A DNA stretch of 64,000 nucleotides from Okapia johnstoni (Eukaryota; Chordata; Mammalia; Artiodactyla; Giraffidae), in NCBI GenBank assembly GCA_024291935.2, contig CM044315.1, forward strand, positions 51,496,385 through 51,560,384, written 5' to 3'. The translations under genes and the position numbers were made by a program. Under the pieces are notes generated by a model. That model did no database searches and had not been told where the DNA came from. It saw nothing but the letters and a program-made list of their open reading frames with translations. How positions within the stretch are numbered: position 1 is the first letter of the stretch; the number at the start of each line of letters is the position of its first letter. Shown in pieces: positions 54,200 through 64,000 of the stretch.

Positions 54200-57100
54200 G
54201 TAAGCAATAGTCATTTCACTTGTTTGCATATAAATGAAGCTGATATCTAATAAGCTCTTACGTTATCTATACACAGTATTTCTCCCAGGTAGTCTTTTGT
54301 ATGAAATATCAACAATTCAGAACTAAATAAAAAATAAAAAAATATATAAACACAAATATAAGCAAACACTTAATTTAACTATTTAATAATCATTTTAAAT
54401 ATAAGCAAACATTTATAATTTAAAATATGTAAACCAACAGTGTGTGATTTGGTTTATTTTGCTTCTTAAACCCATAGTCTTGATTAAGACTACTTCTTGA
54501 CTGCTTAATTTTTTTAATGACATATACTTGACATACAGCATTATATTAATTTCAAGTATACAACATAATGATTCAGCATTTGTGTATATTGCAAAATGAT
54601 CACAATAAGTCAAGTTAGCATCCTTCCCTAAAGAATTACAATTTTTTCCCTCATGATGAAAACTTTTATTATTATTATCTATTTTCTTAACAACTTCCAA
54701 ATATATAATCCTGTGTTATTAACTATACTCACCCTGCTAAATATTATTGAATATATCCCCAGGACTCATTTATCTTATAATTGAAAATTTGTATCTTTTT
54801 AACACCTTCACCTTTCCCCCACCTACTCTGCCTCTCAATCACTGATACGTTCTCTGTAAGAGTTTATTTTTTGTTTGTTTTTTGTTTTTTCAGATTCCAC
54901 CTGAATGAGATCACATGGTACTTGTTTTTCTCTCTGACTTATTTCATTTAGTGTAATGCCTTGAAAGTCCACCATGTTTTTTCAAATGGCATGATTTCAT
55001 TCTTTTTTTGTGAGTCAATAATACACTGGATGTGTATATCACATTTTCTTTACTTACTCGTCCATAGACAGACATTTTGGTTGCTTTCATGTCTTGGCTA
55101 TTATAAATAATACTTCAGTGAACACGGGAGTATATGTGTCTTTTTGAGCTAGTATTTTCACTTCCTTGTAATAAATTTCCAGAAATAGAATTGCCGAGTC
55201 ATATGGAAGCATTACTTTGAATTTTTTGAGGAACCCCTGCTGTTTACCTAGTGACTACACCAATTTACAATCCTCCAAACACTGCACAGGGTTCCCTGTT
55301 CTCCACATCCTTGCCAACATTTTTTTTTTGTGTGTCTTTTTGATAATAGCCATTCTCACAGGCATGAGAATGGTCCCGTGGTTTCAGTATGCATTTCCCT
55401 GATGATTGATTGATGATACTTAATATCTTGCGATGTACCTGCTGGCCACCGGTATGTCCTATTTGGAGAAAACATTTTCTTAGATCCTCTGCCTATTTTT
55501 TAGTTTGATTTTTTTTTCCTACTGTTGTATGAATTCTTTATAGATTTTTGATGTTAGCCTCATCTCAGATGTGACTTGCAAATATTTTCCCCCATTGAGT
55601 AGGTTCCCTATTCTTTTTATTGATGGTTTCCTTTATGTGCAGAAGCTTTTTAGTTTGACATCATTTCACTGTGTTCAGTTTTGAGTTTTTTGCCTTTACT
55701 TTTGTTGTCAAATTGAAAAAAACTATTGCCAAGACCCATACCAAGGTGCTTACCACCAGTGTTTTCTTCTAGGAATTTTATGGTTTCAGATTGTGCCTTC
55801 AAGTCTTTAATCCATGTTGAGTTTACTTTTGTGTATAGCATAAGATAGTGGTCAAATTTCATTCTTTCACATGTACTTGTCCCATTTTTCCAACACAATT
55901 TATTGAAGAAACTGCTCTTTCCCTAGTGTATGCTCTTGACTCCTTTTGTGTAAATAAATTGATCTTCACCGTAAATCAGTTTTGTAAATCAATGAGTGGG
56001 TTTATTCATGGGCTGTGTTTCTGTTCCATTGACCTGTTTTTTTTAAAATGCCAGTACCATTCTGTGGTGTTTTTTTTTTTTACTGTAGCTTTATATTATG
56101 CTTTGAATTCAGGAAGTGTGAAGGCACTACCTTCATTCTTTCTCAAGGTTTTTGCCTATTTGTGTGTTTTTTAGTTTCATACAAATATTAGGATTATTTG
56201 TTCTATTTATGTTAAAAATGCCACTGGAGTTTTGGCATGGCTTTTGTTGAATCTGTAGGTTGCTTTGGTAGTATAAATGTTATAATAGCATTAATTCTTG
56301 CAGCCTACAAGGACAGAATATCTTTCAGTTTATTTGTATTTTTCAATTACTTTTCAATATGTCTTATAATTTTCAGTGTATATGCGTATCTCTCACCTCA
56401 TTGGTTAAATTTATTTCTAAGTATTTTTACTATTTTGATGTAATTATGAATGAGATTATTTTAGTAATTTCCCTTTCCAATACTTAATAGCTCAGGCATA
56501 GAAAGACAGCATAACTTTGTGTATTGAATTTGTATTCTGAAATGTTAATTAATTTTGTTTACCTAACAGTTATTTTATGGAGTATTTAGGGTTTTCTGTA
56601 TACAGGCATACTGTATTTTAGTGGGTATCACTTTATTGCACTTTGCAAGTACTACATTTTTTACAAACTGAAGATTTGTGGCAATCCTACATTATCAGAT
56701 GATGATTAGCAATTTCTAGCAATAAAATATTTTTTACATCATATGTGTACTTTGATTTTTTTCTAGACATAATGCTATTGCAAACTTAATAGACTGTAAT
56801 ATAGTGTAAACAATTTTAATATGCACTAGGAAACCAAAATAAAAAGTCCTTCTTTATTGCAATATTTGCTATATTGCAGTAGTCTGAAACCAAATGCAGA
56901 AAATCTCTGAGGTGTGAATGTAGGTCATTTAATTTGCAAAAAGTGACAGTTTTACTTTTTCCTTTCCAATTTGTATGCCTTTGTTTCTTCTTTTTGCCTA
57001 ATTGCTTTAACCAGGACTTCTAGCTACCAGTGCCATGTTGAATGAAAATGCAAAACTGGGCATCCTTGTCTTATTCTTGCTGTTAGAGGGAAAGTTTTTA

Positions 57101-57948
57101 TCTTTTTACCATTGGGAATGATGTTAGCTGTAAGCTTGTCATATATGGCCTTTATTATGTGGAGGTACATTCCTTCTATACTATTTGTTGAGAGTTTTAA
57201 CTATAAATGGGTTTTAAATTTTGGCAAATGCCTTTCTTGTATCTATTGAGATGACTATATGATTTTTATCCTTCATTTTTGTTAATGTGGAGTATCACAT
57301 TGACTGATTTTACCCCTTAAGTTTTTCATGTAAGGAAAATATTTTAGAAAAGATTAAAAAATCTACTTATTACAAAGGAGTTTTTATTGAATGGATTATA
57401 TGTTTGTTTATTTAATTACACTAGTAATTACAGATACCTAATGTATTTTAGTTTACTCCAGTCATCGTTTGGATAATTAGAAATTCCATTTTTGTTTACT
57501 AACGAGAAATTTGCTATTTGAATTGAATATTGAATTATAGAAGATGTTTAATGTTTTTCCTTTTTTCCATATAATTCAGGGATAATTGGTATTTGTATTT
57601 AAAGTATTACTATTATTGCTTCAGATAAAGAGTCTACCAGATACCAAATTTTGGCGTGGATTGAAGAATCTAAAACTTCTCTATCTACATGACAATGGGT
57701 TTGCAAAGTTAAAGAACGTATGTATGTTATCTGCCTGTCCAAGCCTCATTGCCCTCACTATGTTTGATTGTCCAGTAAGCCTTAAAAAAGGATATAGACA
57801 TGTTCTTGTCAACAGTATATGGACTCTCAAAGCATTGGATCATCATGTGATTTCTGATGAAGAAATAATTCAAAACTGGCATCTTCCTGAAAGATTCAAG
57901 ACATATAACCACCGACTTCTCTTTAATTTCTGCTCTGCTTTGAAAAAG
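53951..57948 (+). CDS. LRRIQ3: Leucine-rich repeats and IQ motif containing 3, 5' part of gene (2 coding exons; continues past the right edge)
   Basis: Two coding exons, 53951-54199 (83 codons) and 57625-57948 (108 codons), join in phase 0 at consensus splice sites and give the first 191 residues. The protein begins MFHGT and carries leucine-rich repeats: [16 protein letters not shown], then [16 protein letters not shown], followed by [16 protein letters not shown]. The match to the N-terminus of mammalian LRRIQ3 (LRRC44) is close throughout. The IQ motif and coiled-coil part of the family are encoded further right and are not in this window. The family is poorly characterised, with testis and ciliated-tissue expression reported; its molecular role is unknown. 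The gene is head to head with FPGT. The coding start is the first base of its exon, directly after the acceptor. Confidence 0.95.
54490..57320 (-). mobile_element. Antisense L1M between LRRIQ3 coding exons
   Basis: From the 3' UTR (ATGACATATACTTGACATAC at 54518) through ORF2 to about 57315. It is interrupted by a Tigger1-derived element at 56613-56925. It fills most of the 3.4-kb intron. Confidence 0.83.
56605..56930. mobile_element. Tigger1-derived MITE inserted in L1
   Basis: The left end CAGGCATACTGTATTTTAGT with TTTTTTACAAACTGAAGATT matches Tigger1. The right end ATATTGCAGTAGTCTGAAAC with TCTCTGAGGTGTG is the opposite terminus. TA dinucleotides flank it. The transposase centre is deleted. 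Confidence 0.82.
57625..57948 (+). CDS. LRRIQ3: LRRIQ3 second coding exon
   Basis: The acceptor TTGCTTCAG ends at 57624 and the donor AAAAAG|GTAGTT is at 57948/57949. It encodes 108 residues from [10 protein letters not shown] to NFCSALKK, with LRR-type repeats. An open frame continues a few codons past the donor, but the conserved protein continues in a later exon that I could not find before 64000. Confidence 0.94.
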
Positions 57949-58185
57949 GTAGTTGGCTTCATTTGAGTTTCATTTAGAATAAATGAAGTAAAACCTAAAC
58001 TTCTAATTTCTATTACTTAAGTTGAATAAATCAGTGTTTTTATCGCTTACATGAAATATCAGAAACTAGTGAATATATTATCATACTAATATCTTATAAC
58101 AAAATTTATATACGCTTATATGCCTACTGCTAAAAATTACTGATCGTGGGATTATCAAATTGTGGAGAAATAAGTATTTAACATT
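57949..58185. other. LRRIQ3: LRRIQ3 intron, start
   Basis: AT-rich, nothing identified. Confidence 0.5.
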
Positions 58186-58440
58186 TTGAAGGGTCTCCAT
58201 TATGTTTAGTAGCTTTAAGAAGATATAGCTTACATGCTATAAAATTTACCCATTTTACATGTATGAGTCCATAATTTTGGTATATTTGCGGTGCTGTATA
58301 ACTGTCTTCACAATCTAGTGTTAGAAATTTCCACCACTCCCAGAATTCTCCTTCTTCCCATTTGCAATTAACCCCCACTGTTACCTTGGTCTTAGGTAAC
58401 CATTTGTTTATTTCTGCCTCTGAACATTTTATTTATATAT
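58186..58440 (-). mobile_element. Old L1 3' UTR fragment, antisense
   Basis: CATGCTATAAAATTTACCCA and GGTCTTAGGTAACCATTTGT match the L1M/L1ME antisense 3' UTR. Confidence 0.65.
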
Positions 58441-59235
58441 TTTTTAATTCAAAAAACATTTATTAAATATCTTTCTACAGCATGCTAGACAGTATAAGGA
58501 AATACATATACAAAGATGAATGTAGAATAAAATATTTCCTTACTGGGAGCTGATAGACCACATGGGATGAAAAATAATTACTAAGAAAATATAATAGGAC
58601 CCAATGCCTGGGCCTATTACTGAGGATCCCAGAAAGTTTTTGTTTATATAGATTATATCCATAGATAGTATTGTATTAAAAATTAAAAGAGAATTTTCAA
58701 ATATATACTTAAGTCATTTGAAATAACAAACCCATTTTATGTCAACATAAACACATTTTATGAAAAAATATACTTTCCAAAATAAAAATAATTAGAAGAA
58801 TGGCATTGTTTTACATTTTTGTACATCTCTTATATATCTGTCTTAGTAAAATAGATATTTTCTCATATCTACTTCTGCATTCAAACAATTGTGATATGTT
58901 GTTTTTGACTAAAGTAAATAAAGAAAATATGGCCTCATACAGATATGTAATTAGTAAAAGAAGGCCCTCATGGGTCCTTGAAGGGTCTTGGGGCCTCCCA
59001 AGGATTCTAAAATCACATTCTGAGATTCACTCAATTATAAGAAAAAACATTCTATCAAATCATGTCACATAATTCTAAAAAGAAAGTAGTTAGATTGAAC
59101 ATTCCCTGTCTGTATTAAAATACTAAATGAGAATTAATCTAGCAACTTAATTCTTATACTCAGTAACCTAAATGCCAAAGGATTCTATATCTGGAATCCA
59201 CAGCATTTTCTTTTTTTTTTTTTTAAAGTAAAAGA
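58441..59235. other. LRRIQ3 intron, nothing identified
   Basis: AT-rich; the 90-codon frame at 58800-59072 shows no recognisable protein. Confidence 0.45.
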
Positions 59236-59375
59236 TCATCATATAGTCCAGTTGTTTTTAAACATGGCTGCTCATTAGAAACACATGTGGAGCTTTTGAG
59301 AAAATATCAATACCTGGGCATTTATATTTTTCAAAAAATTCCAAGATAATTCTGATATGCATCTGGATTTTAAAA
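59236..59375. repeat. MER5A-like hAT element
   Basis: CATGGCTGCTCATTAGAAAC, ACACATGTGGAGCTTTTGAG and CAAGATAATTCTGATATGCA follow the MER5A pattern. Confidence 0.75.
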
Positions 59376-59639
59376 AGTGATTACAGGATTTATATTAAAT
59401 GGTAGATTTAGTGATATAGAATTCTATTATTTTCTGTTGATCAATCATGATACAATGGTATTAAGCAAATAATTGTTACATAATAACAATAGTAAAATAT
59501 GTTTATCAGTTTTCTTAATAGCCAGATAGAAAATAAAAGATAATTACATTTGCAAGCCATAATGGAAACATGATTAACCTAACAATGTAAAATAATTGCA
59601 TACAATTTGGGGGTGTATTGGAGTGATTGGGAAGTGGAA

Positions 59640-60340
59640 ATACATACATACACGTTTTCATCTGCCCAGCCAATCAATGTCTTTGGGTTGATGCATTTAA
59701 TCCACTTACATTTAAGGTGATTATCAATATATATGATCCTATTACCATTTTCTAAATTGTTTTGGGTTTATTTTTTGTAAGTCTTTTCCTTCTCTTGTGT
59801 TTCTTGTTTAGAGAAGTTCCTTTAGCTTTTGTTGTAAAGCTGGTTTGGTGGTGCTGAATCTCTTTAACTTTTGCCTGTCTGGAAAGCTTTTGATTTCTCA
59901 ATGAAATCTGAGCAAGAGTCTTGCTAGGTAGAGTATTCTTAGTTATAGGTTCTTTCCTTGCCTCACTTTAAATATCCTGACCTTCTTCTCTGATTTGTAG
60001 TTTCTGTTGAGAAATCAACTGAAAACTTTATGGAAGTTCCTTGTATGTTACTTGTCCTTTTTTCCCTTGTTGCTTTTAACATTTTGTCTTTATCTTTACT
60101 TTTCATCATTTTGATTACTATGTCTCAGTGTGTTCCTCCTTGGGTTTATCCTGCATGGGACTCTCTGCATGTCCTGGACTTGGTTGACTATTTCCTTTCC
60201 CATTTTTAGGGGAGTTTTCAGCTATACTTCTTCAAATATTTTCTCAAGGTCCTTTCTCTCTTCTCCTTCTGTGACCCCCTGTAATGCTAATGTTGGCACA
60301 TTTAATGTTGTCTCAGAGGTTACCAAAGAATTTATGCTTT
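59640..60340 (-). mobile_element. L1 ORF1-region sequence, antisense
   Basis: TGTGTTCCTCCTTGGGTTTA, CTTGGTTGACTATTTCCTTT and AATGTTGGCACATTTAATGT are reverse-complement L1 ORF1-region sequence. Confidence 0.75.
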
Positions 60341-60344
60341 CAAA

Positions 60345-60690
60345 CCGTGGTGCTGAAGAAGACTTTTGAGATTCCCTTGGATCTTAAGGAGATCAAACCA
60401 GTCAATCCTAAAGGAAGTCAACCCTGAATACTCACTGGAAGGACTGATGCTGAAGTTCCAATACTTTGGCCACCTGATGCAAAGAGCCAGCTCTTTGGAA
60501 AAGAACCTGATTCTGGGAAAGATTGAAGACAGGAGGAGAAGGGGATGACAGAGGATGATAGGTTGGATGGCATTGCTGACTCAGTGGACGTGACTTTGAG
60601 CAAACTCTGGGAGGTATGGAGGACAGGGAAGCCTGGTGTGCTGTAGTCCATGGAGTTGCAGAGTCAGACACAACTGAGTGACAGAACAAG
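60345..60690 (+). mobile_element. BovB 3' fragment
   Basis: From AACCGTGGTGCTGAAGAAGA to ACACAACTGAGTGACAGAAC. It sits at the join between opposed L1 halves. Confidence 0.88.
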
Positions 60691-62500
60691 AAATCAATTA
60701 CAAGGGAAAACAGGAAAATTCACAATTATGTGGAGATTAAAAAACTTATGGCAACCAGTGTATTTAAAAAGAAAAAAAATCTTAAATGAAAATAGAATGA
60801 CAACTTAACTAATGGGATATAGTAAAAGCTGTTTAGAGGGCATTTTTTAGTGATAGATGCCTACATTAAAAAAAAGAACTCAAATGAACAATCTTAACTA
60901 CACCCCAAGGAACTAGAAAAAAAGAACAAATTAAACCAAATTTTGTGGGAAGAAGGAAATAAAGACCAGAAATAAATGGAATAGAGACTAAAAAGACTAC
61001 AGAAAAGATAAATGAAACCAAGAGATTTATTTTTTGAAAATATAAACAAAATGGACAAACTCTTTGTTATGCTTTAGAGAGAGGATCCAAAGAAGTAAGA
61101 TCCAAGGAAGAGGAGACATCACAATTGATACCACACAAATACAGAAGATTATGAGAGACTGCTATAAGCAATTGTATGCCAACAGACAACCTAGAAATGG
61201 ATACATTCCTAGAAACACACAACTTACTAAGACTAAATCATGAAGAATAAAAAAAGTTAAGGCACTAATTACTAGCAGGGAGATTGAATCAGTAATCAAA
61301 AGCCTCCTAACATAGAAGTTTAGAACCAGATGGCTTCACTGGTAAATTCTACCAAACATTTAAGGAAAAACTAATACCAATTTTTCTCATACTTTTCAAA
61401 AAGAAATAGTATCTAAAGGACCACTTAGCTGAAACCAAAACTATATGAGGACACTAGAAGAAAAGAAAATTACAGATCAATATCCTTGATGAATATGGAT
61501 GCAAAACCCTCAACAAAATGTTAGCAAACTGAATTCACTAATATATTAAAAAGATCATGCATCATGATGAGGTGGGATTTATCCCTGGGATAAAAATAGC
61601 CCTAGTGAATATAAGCACAAAAATCTTTAACAAAACATTAGCAAATATAATTTAGCATATGTAAGAAGAATTATATACCATGAGCAAGTAGAACTTGTTT
61701 CAGGGATGCACAGCTCGTTCAATATTTGAAAATGAATTAATGTAATCTCCCATATCAAAAGACTCAAGAATGTTTTCTTCCTAAGAGTGGGAACAAAACA
61801 GATGGCTGTTATTATTTCTCTTGTCAACATGCTGCTGGTAAGTCTAGGTGATGCAATAAAGTGAGAAAAGGAAATAAAAAAACATATAGATGAGAAAAGA
61901 ATAAATAAACTATTTGCAGATGAAATGATCACCTACATGGAAAATGCCACAGAATTTACCAAAAAATTTCTTAAAACTGAAAAGTGAGCTTAGCAGTGCT
62001 GTAGGGTGCTAAGTAAACAAAAATCAATCCTATTTCTGTGTACTAACAGTGAGTACATGTTAACCAAAATTAAATACATATTGTCATTTATAGTAACTCA
62101 AAAATGAAATACTTAGGTGTAAATCTAACAAAATATGAACAGAACTTGATGGAGAAAATACAGCTTTTTCAATAAATGTTATTTGGAACAGTTGGACATA
62201 CATACACATAGACACACACATACACAAGAAATGAACTTCCGTAAGTTTTACAACTCAAAAAAAGTAACTCAAATTGGATCTTGGAGTTAAATGTAAAACT
62301 GAAAACTAAAAAACTTTTAGAAAAAATAAAATTGAATGAAATCTTTAGGATCTAGGATGAGGCAAAGACAGACCTGACACTAAAAGCACAATCTTCAAAA
62401 AGAAAAAAATGGTAAAGTGAACTTCATCAATTTTTAAAAATACTCTGTAAAAGACCCTATTAACTGAATGAAAAGATAAGCTCAGAGTCAGGGAAAGTAT
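60691..62500 (+). mobile_element. L1M ORF2 sequence, sense
   Basis: CTAGAAACACACAACTTACT (61212) and AATATCCTTGATGAATATGG (61480) are plus-strand ORF2, with many stops and small deletions. The 3' end of L1 is not present. Confidence 0.78.
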
Positions 62501-63555
62501 TTGGAAGTGAACTTTTAAAAATGATAATAGGTACTTCCAAGTGGTGGAAATTTGTGTAAAGTTTTTTATTCTTGTACTTTCATCTGTCCTAAAAATTTTA
62601 GCATTTTATTATTATGGTTCTAAATTTTTTGTTGTTATTTAACGTTACTTAGTTCAGGTGAAATTTTTTAACTGGTGAATTGTCTAAAGTTTGTTTCCAA
62701 AGTATTTACCAGTGATCCTAAGAAATGTTGATTTAAAATAATATAAAATTTTTCTAGCCTTTGTGGGGAGTTTCAGAGATGCTCACCATTTCATGTGAAT
62801 GTTAAAGTGAATATATTACAGATGGAATAAAAAGGTGAATACTGCATGTGTTTATTCTATGTGAAATAAATACTTCTGGGAGTAGCATGATTTACATTTT
62901 TCAGTTATGCTGAGACGAATGTATCAAATCAGTAAATTCTGATGGAAAAAATTACAAATAGAATTTTAAAAGAGTATAGGGAATAGATACATATGAAAGA
63001 AATACAAACGGGGAAAAGGAAGAAAAAATACATACAGGTGTATTTAGAATATCAGATTAATTGGGAATCTCTTTGTGTAATTATATACAATCTGAAAAGA
63101 AGGTAGTTTGAAAATTTGTTTTTTAAGCTACACTTCATGTTAGAACACAGAGTACTATCTTCCATATGAATCATGTTTACAAAATTCTTACCTTTCTTGG
63201 AAATGCGTTGTTATGCTTTATGCAGGGATTTGCAGTAGCCATTTTTTCATCCCAAGATTACAGTGGCAAATGGGAGAGTACAGATATTTCATTATTTTAT
63301 CATCTGTTTTGTTGATTCTTGATAATATTTTCTGTAAATGTGTGTTCTTTGGCAAGCTTTTACTATAATTCTTTAGTTCATTTTATTGGATTGAAAATAT
63401 TAGTTTACAGTTAATTTCTTAATTTCTTTATGTTTGAATAAATTGCTTAGTAAATTCCTGTACTAATTTGTTAAGTATCAAATAGGATAAGGTATACAGA
63501 AGTCCTTAAACTGTTGACAGATGACCTTATTTGGATGCTTGAAATGTTTTAGCAC
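62501..63555. other. LRRIQ3 intron, nothing identified
   Basis: AT-rich, no exon with LRRIQ3 similarity seen. Confidence 0.45.
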
Positions 63556-63705
63556 TGTTCTATGTGCTTTACAAATATTTTCTCACAAAACCTCAGTGAA
63601 GTTTTCTCTATTTTACAGATGATTAATAGGGGACAGATGGGTTACTTACCCTAGATTGCATAGTTAGCAAGTGGTAGAAATGGAATTTAAACCCAGGCAG
63701 TTTTT
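63556..63705 (-). repeat. MIR SINE
   Basis: TATTTTACAGATGATTAATA and AAGTGGTAGAAATGGAATTT with AAACCCAGGCAG show a well-preserved reverse-complement MIR core. Confidence 0.85.
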
Positions 63706-63824
63706 CTTGAGTCATCACTCATGTAGTAGAGGAAATATGCATTACTTTCCCTTAGAAGATACATCCATTTGTCCTCAGCTATCAAATGGTTTATGGCATT
63801 TGTACAAGTTTGCAGTGATGTCTT

Positions 63825-64000
63825 TTTTTTTATTAATTTGGAGTATAGTTGCTTTATAATGTTGCATTAGTTTCTGCTATACCTCAAAGTGAATCAACCA
63901 CACATAAACATATGTACCCTCTTCCTTGGATTTTCTTCCCATTTAGGTCACCACAGAGCATTGAGTAAAATTCTCTCTACTACAGTAGGTGATATCTTTA
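63825..64000 (-). mobile_element. Ruminant L1 3' UTR, antisense, running off the window
   Basis: TTTGGAGTATAGTTGCTTTA and CATTAGTTTCTGCTATACCT match the artiodactyl L1 3' UTR also seen at 1728 and 47470. Confidence 0.75.

Noticed and set aside
58000..64000. A third LRRIQ3 coding exon with the IQ motif
   Set aside because: No frame here resembled the expected continuation; the open frames are L1, BovB or unassigned intron.

Overview
This window is nuclear DNA from a ruminant, almost certainly a bovid (cattle or a close relative). It is saturated with the ruminant-specific repeat suite: BovB (RTE) LINEs, their SINE offshoots Bov-tA, BovA and BovA2, and ruminant-type L1 3' ends. Older eutherian repeats (L1M, MIR, MER5, Tigger) lie beneath them. 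AT-rich intergenic and intronic DNA dominates, with a single CpG-dense patch near 35.9-36.25 kb. There are no bacterial, viral or CRISPR features.

Two protein-coding genes are supported. FPGT (fucose-1-phosphate guanylyltransferase, GDP-L-fucose salvage) is complete on the minus strand: four coding exons between 35895 and 29071 give a 600-residue protein with every junction GT-AG and in phase. LRRIQ3 (leucine-rich repeats and IQ motif containing 3) starts on the plus strand from the same CpG-rich region, head to head with FPGT. A likely 5' untranslated exon ends at 36215, and the first two coding exons are at 53951-54199 and 57625-57948; the rest lies beyond the right edge. The FPGT/LRRIQ3 divergent pair matches the human 1p31.1 arrangement. 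TNNI3K, the expected neighbour downstream of FPGT, was not found in the left part.

Layout: 1-28.9 kb is intergenic DNA downstream of FPGT. It holds a near full-length but decayed BovB (about 15.2-18.8 kb), a BovB 3' fragment with a perfect 13-bp target duplication (8.1-8.9 kb), and an antisense L1 (20.4-24.6 kb) interrupted by a complete Hsmar1-like mariner that itself carries two SINE-type insertions. 29.1-35.9 kb is FPGT, with a young ruminant L1 in intron 2. About 35.9-36.2 kb is the shared promoter. 36.2-53.9 kb is LRRIQ3 intron, including a nest of five BovB pieces in an antisense L1 (39.3-46.0 kb). 53.9-58 kb carries the LRRIQ3 exons, flanked by antisense L1s. 58-64 kb is the next LRRIQ3 intron, with an L1 in two opposed halves.

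I found no undescribed biological system. The most interesting points are a BovA SINE whose target-site duplication overlaps the FPGT stop codon, an RFX-type X-box-like motif in the divergent promoter, a large inverted BovB pair in an LRRIQ3 intron, and a BovB copy whose reverse transcriptase frame is broken by only one visible nonsense codon.
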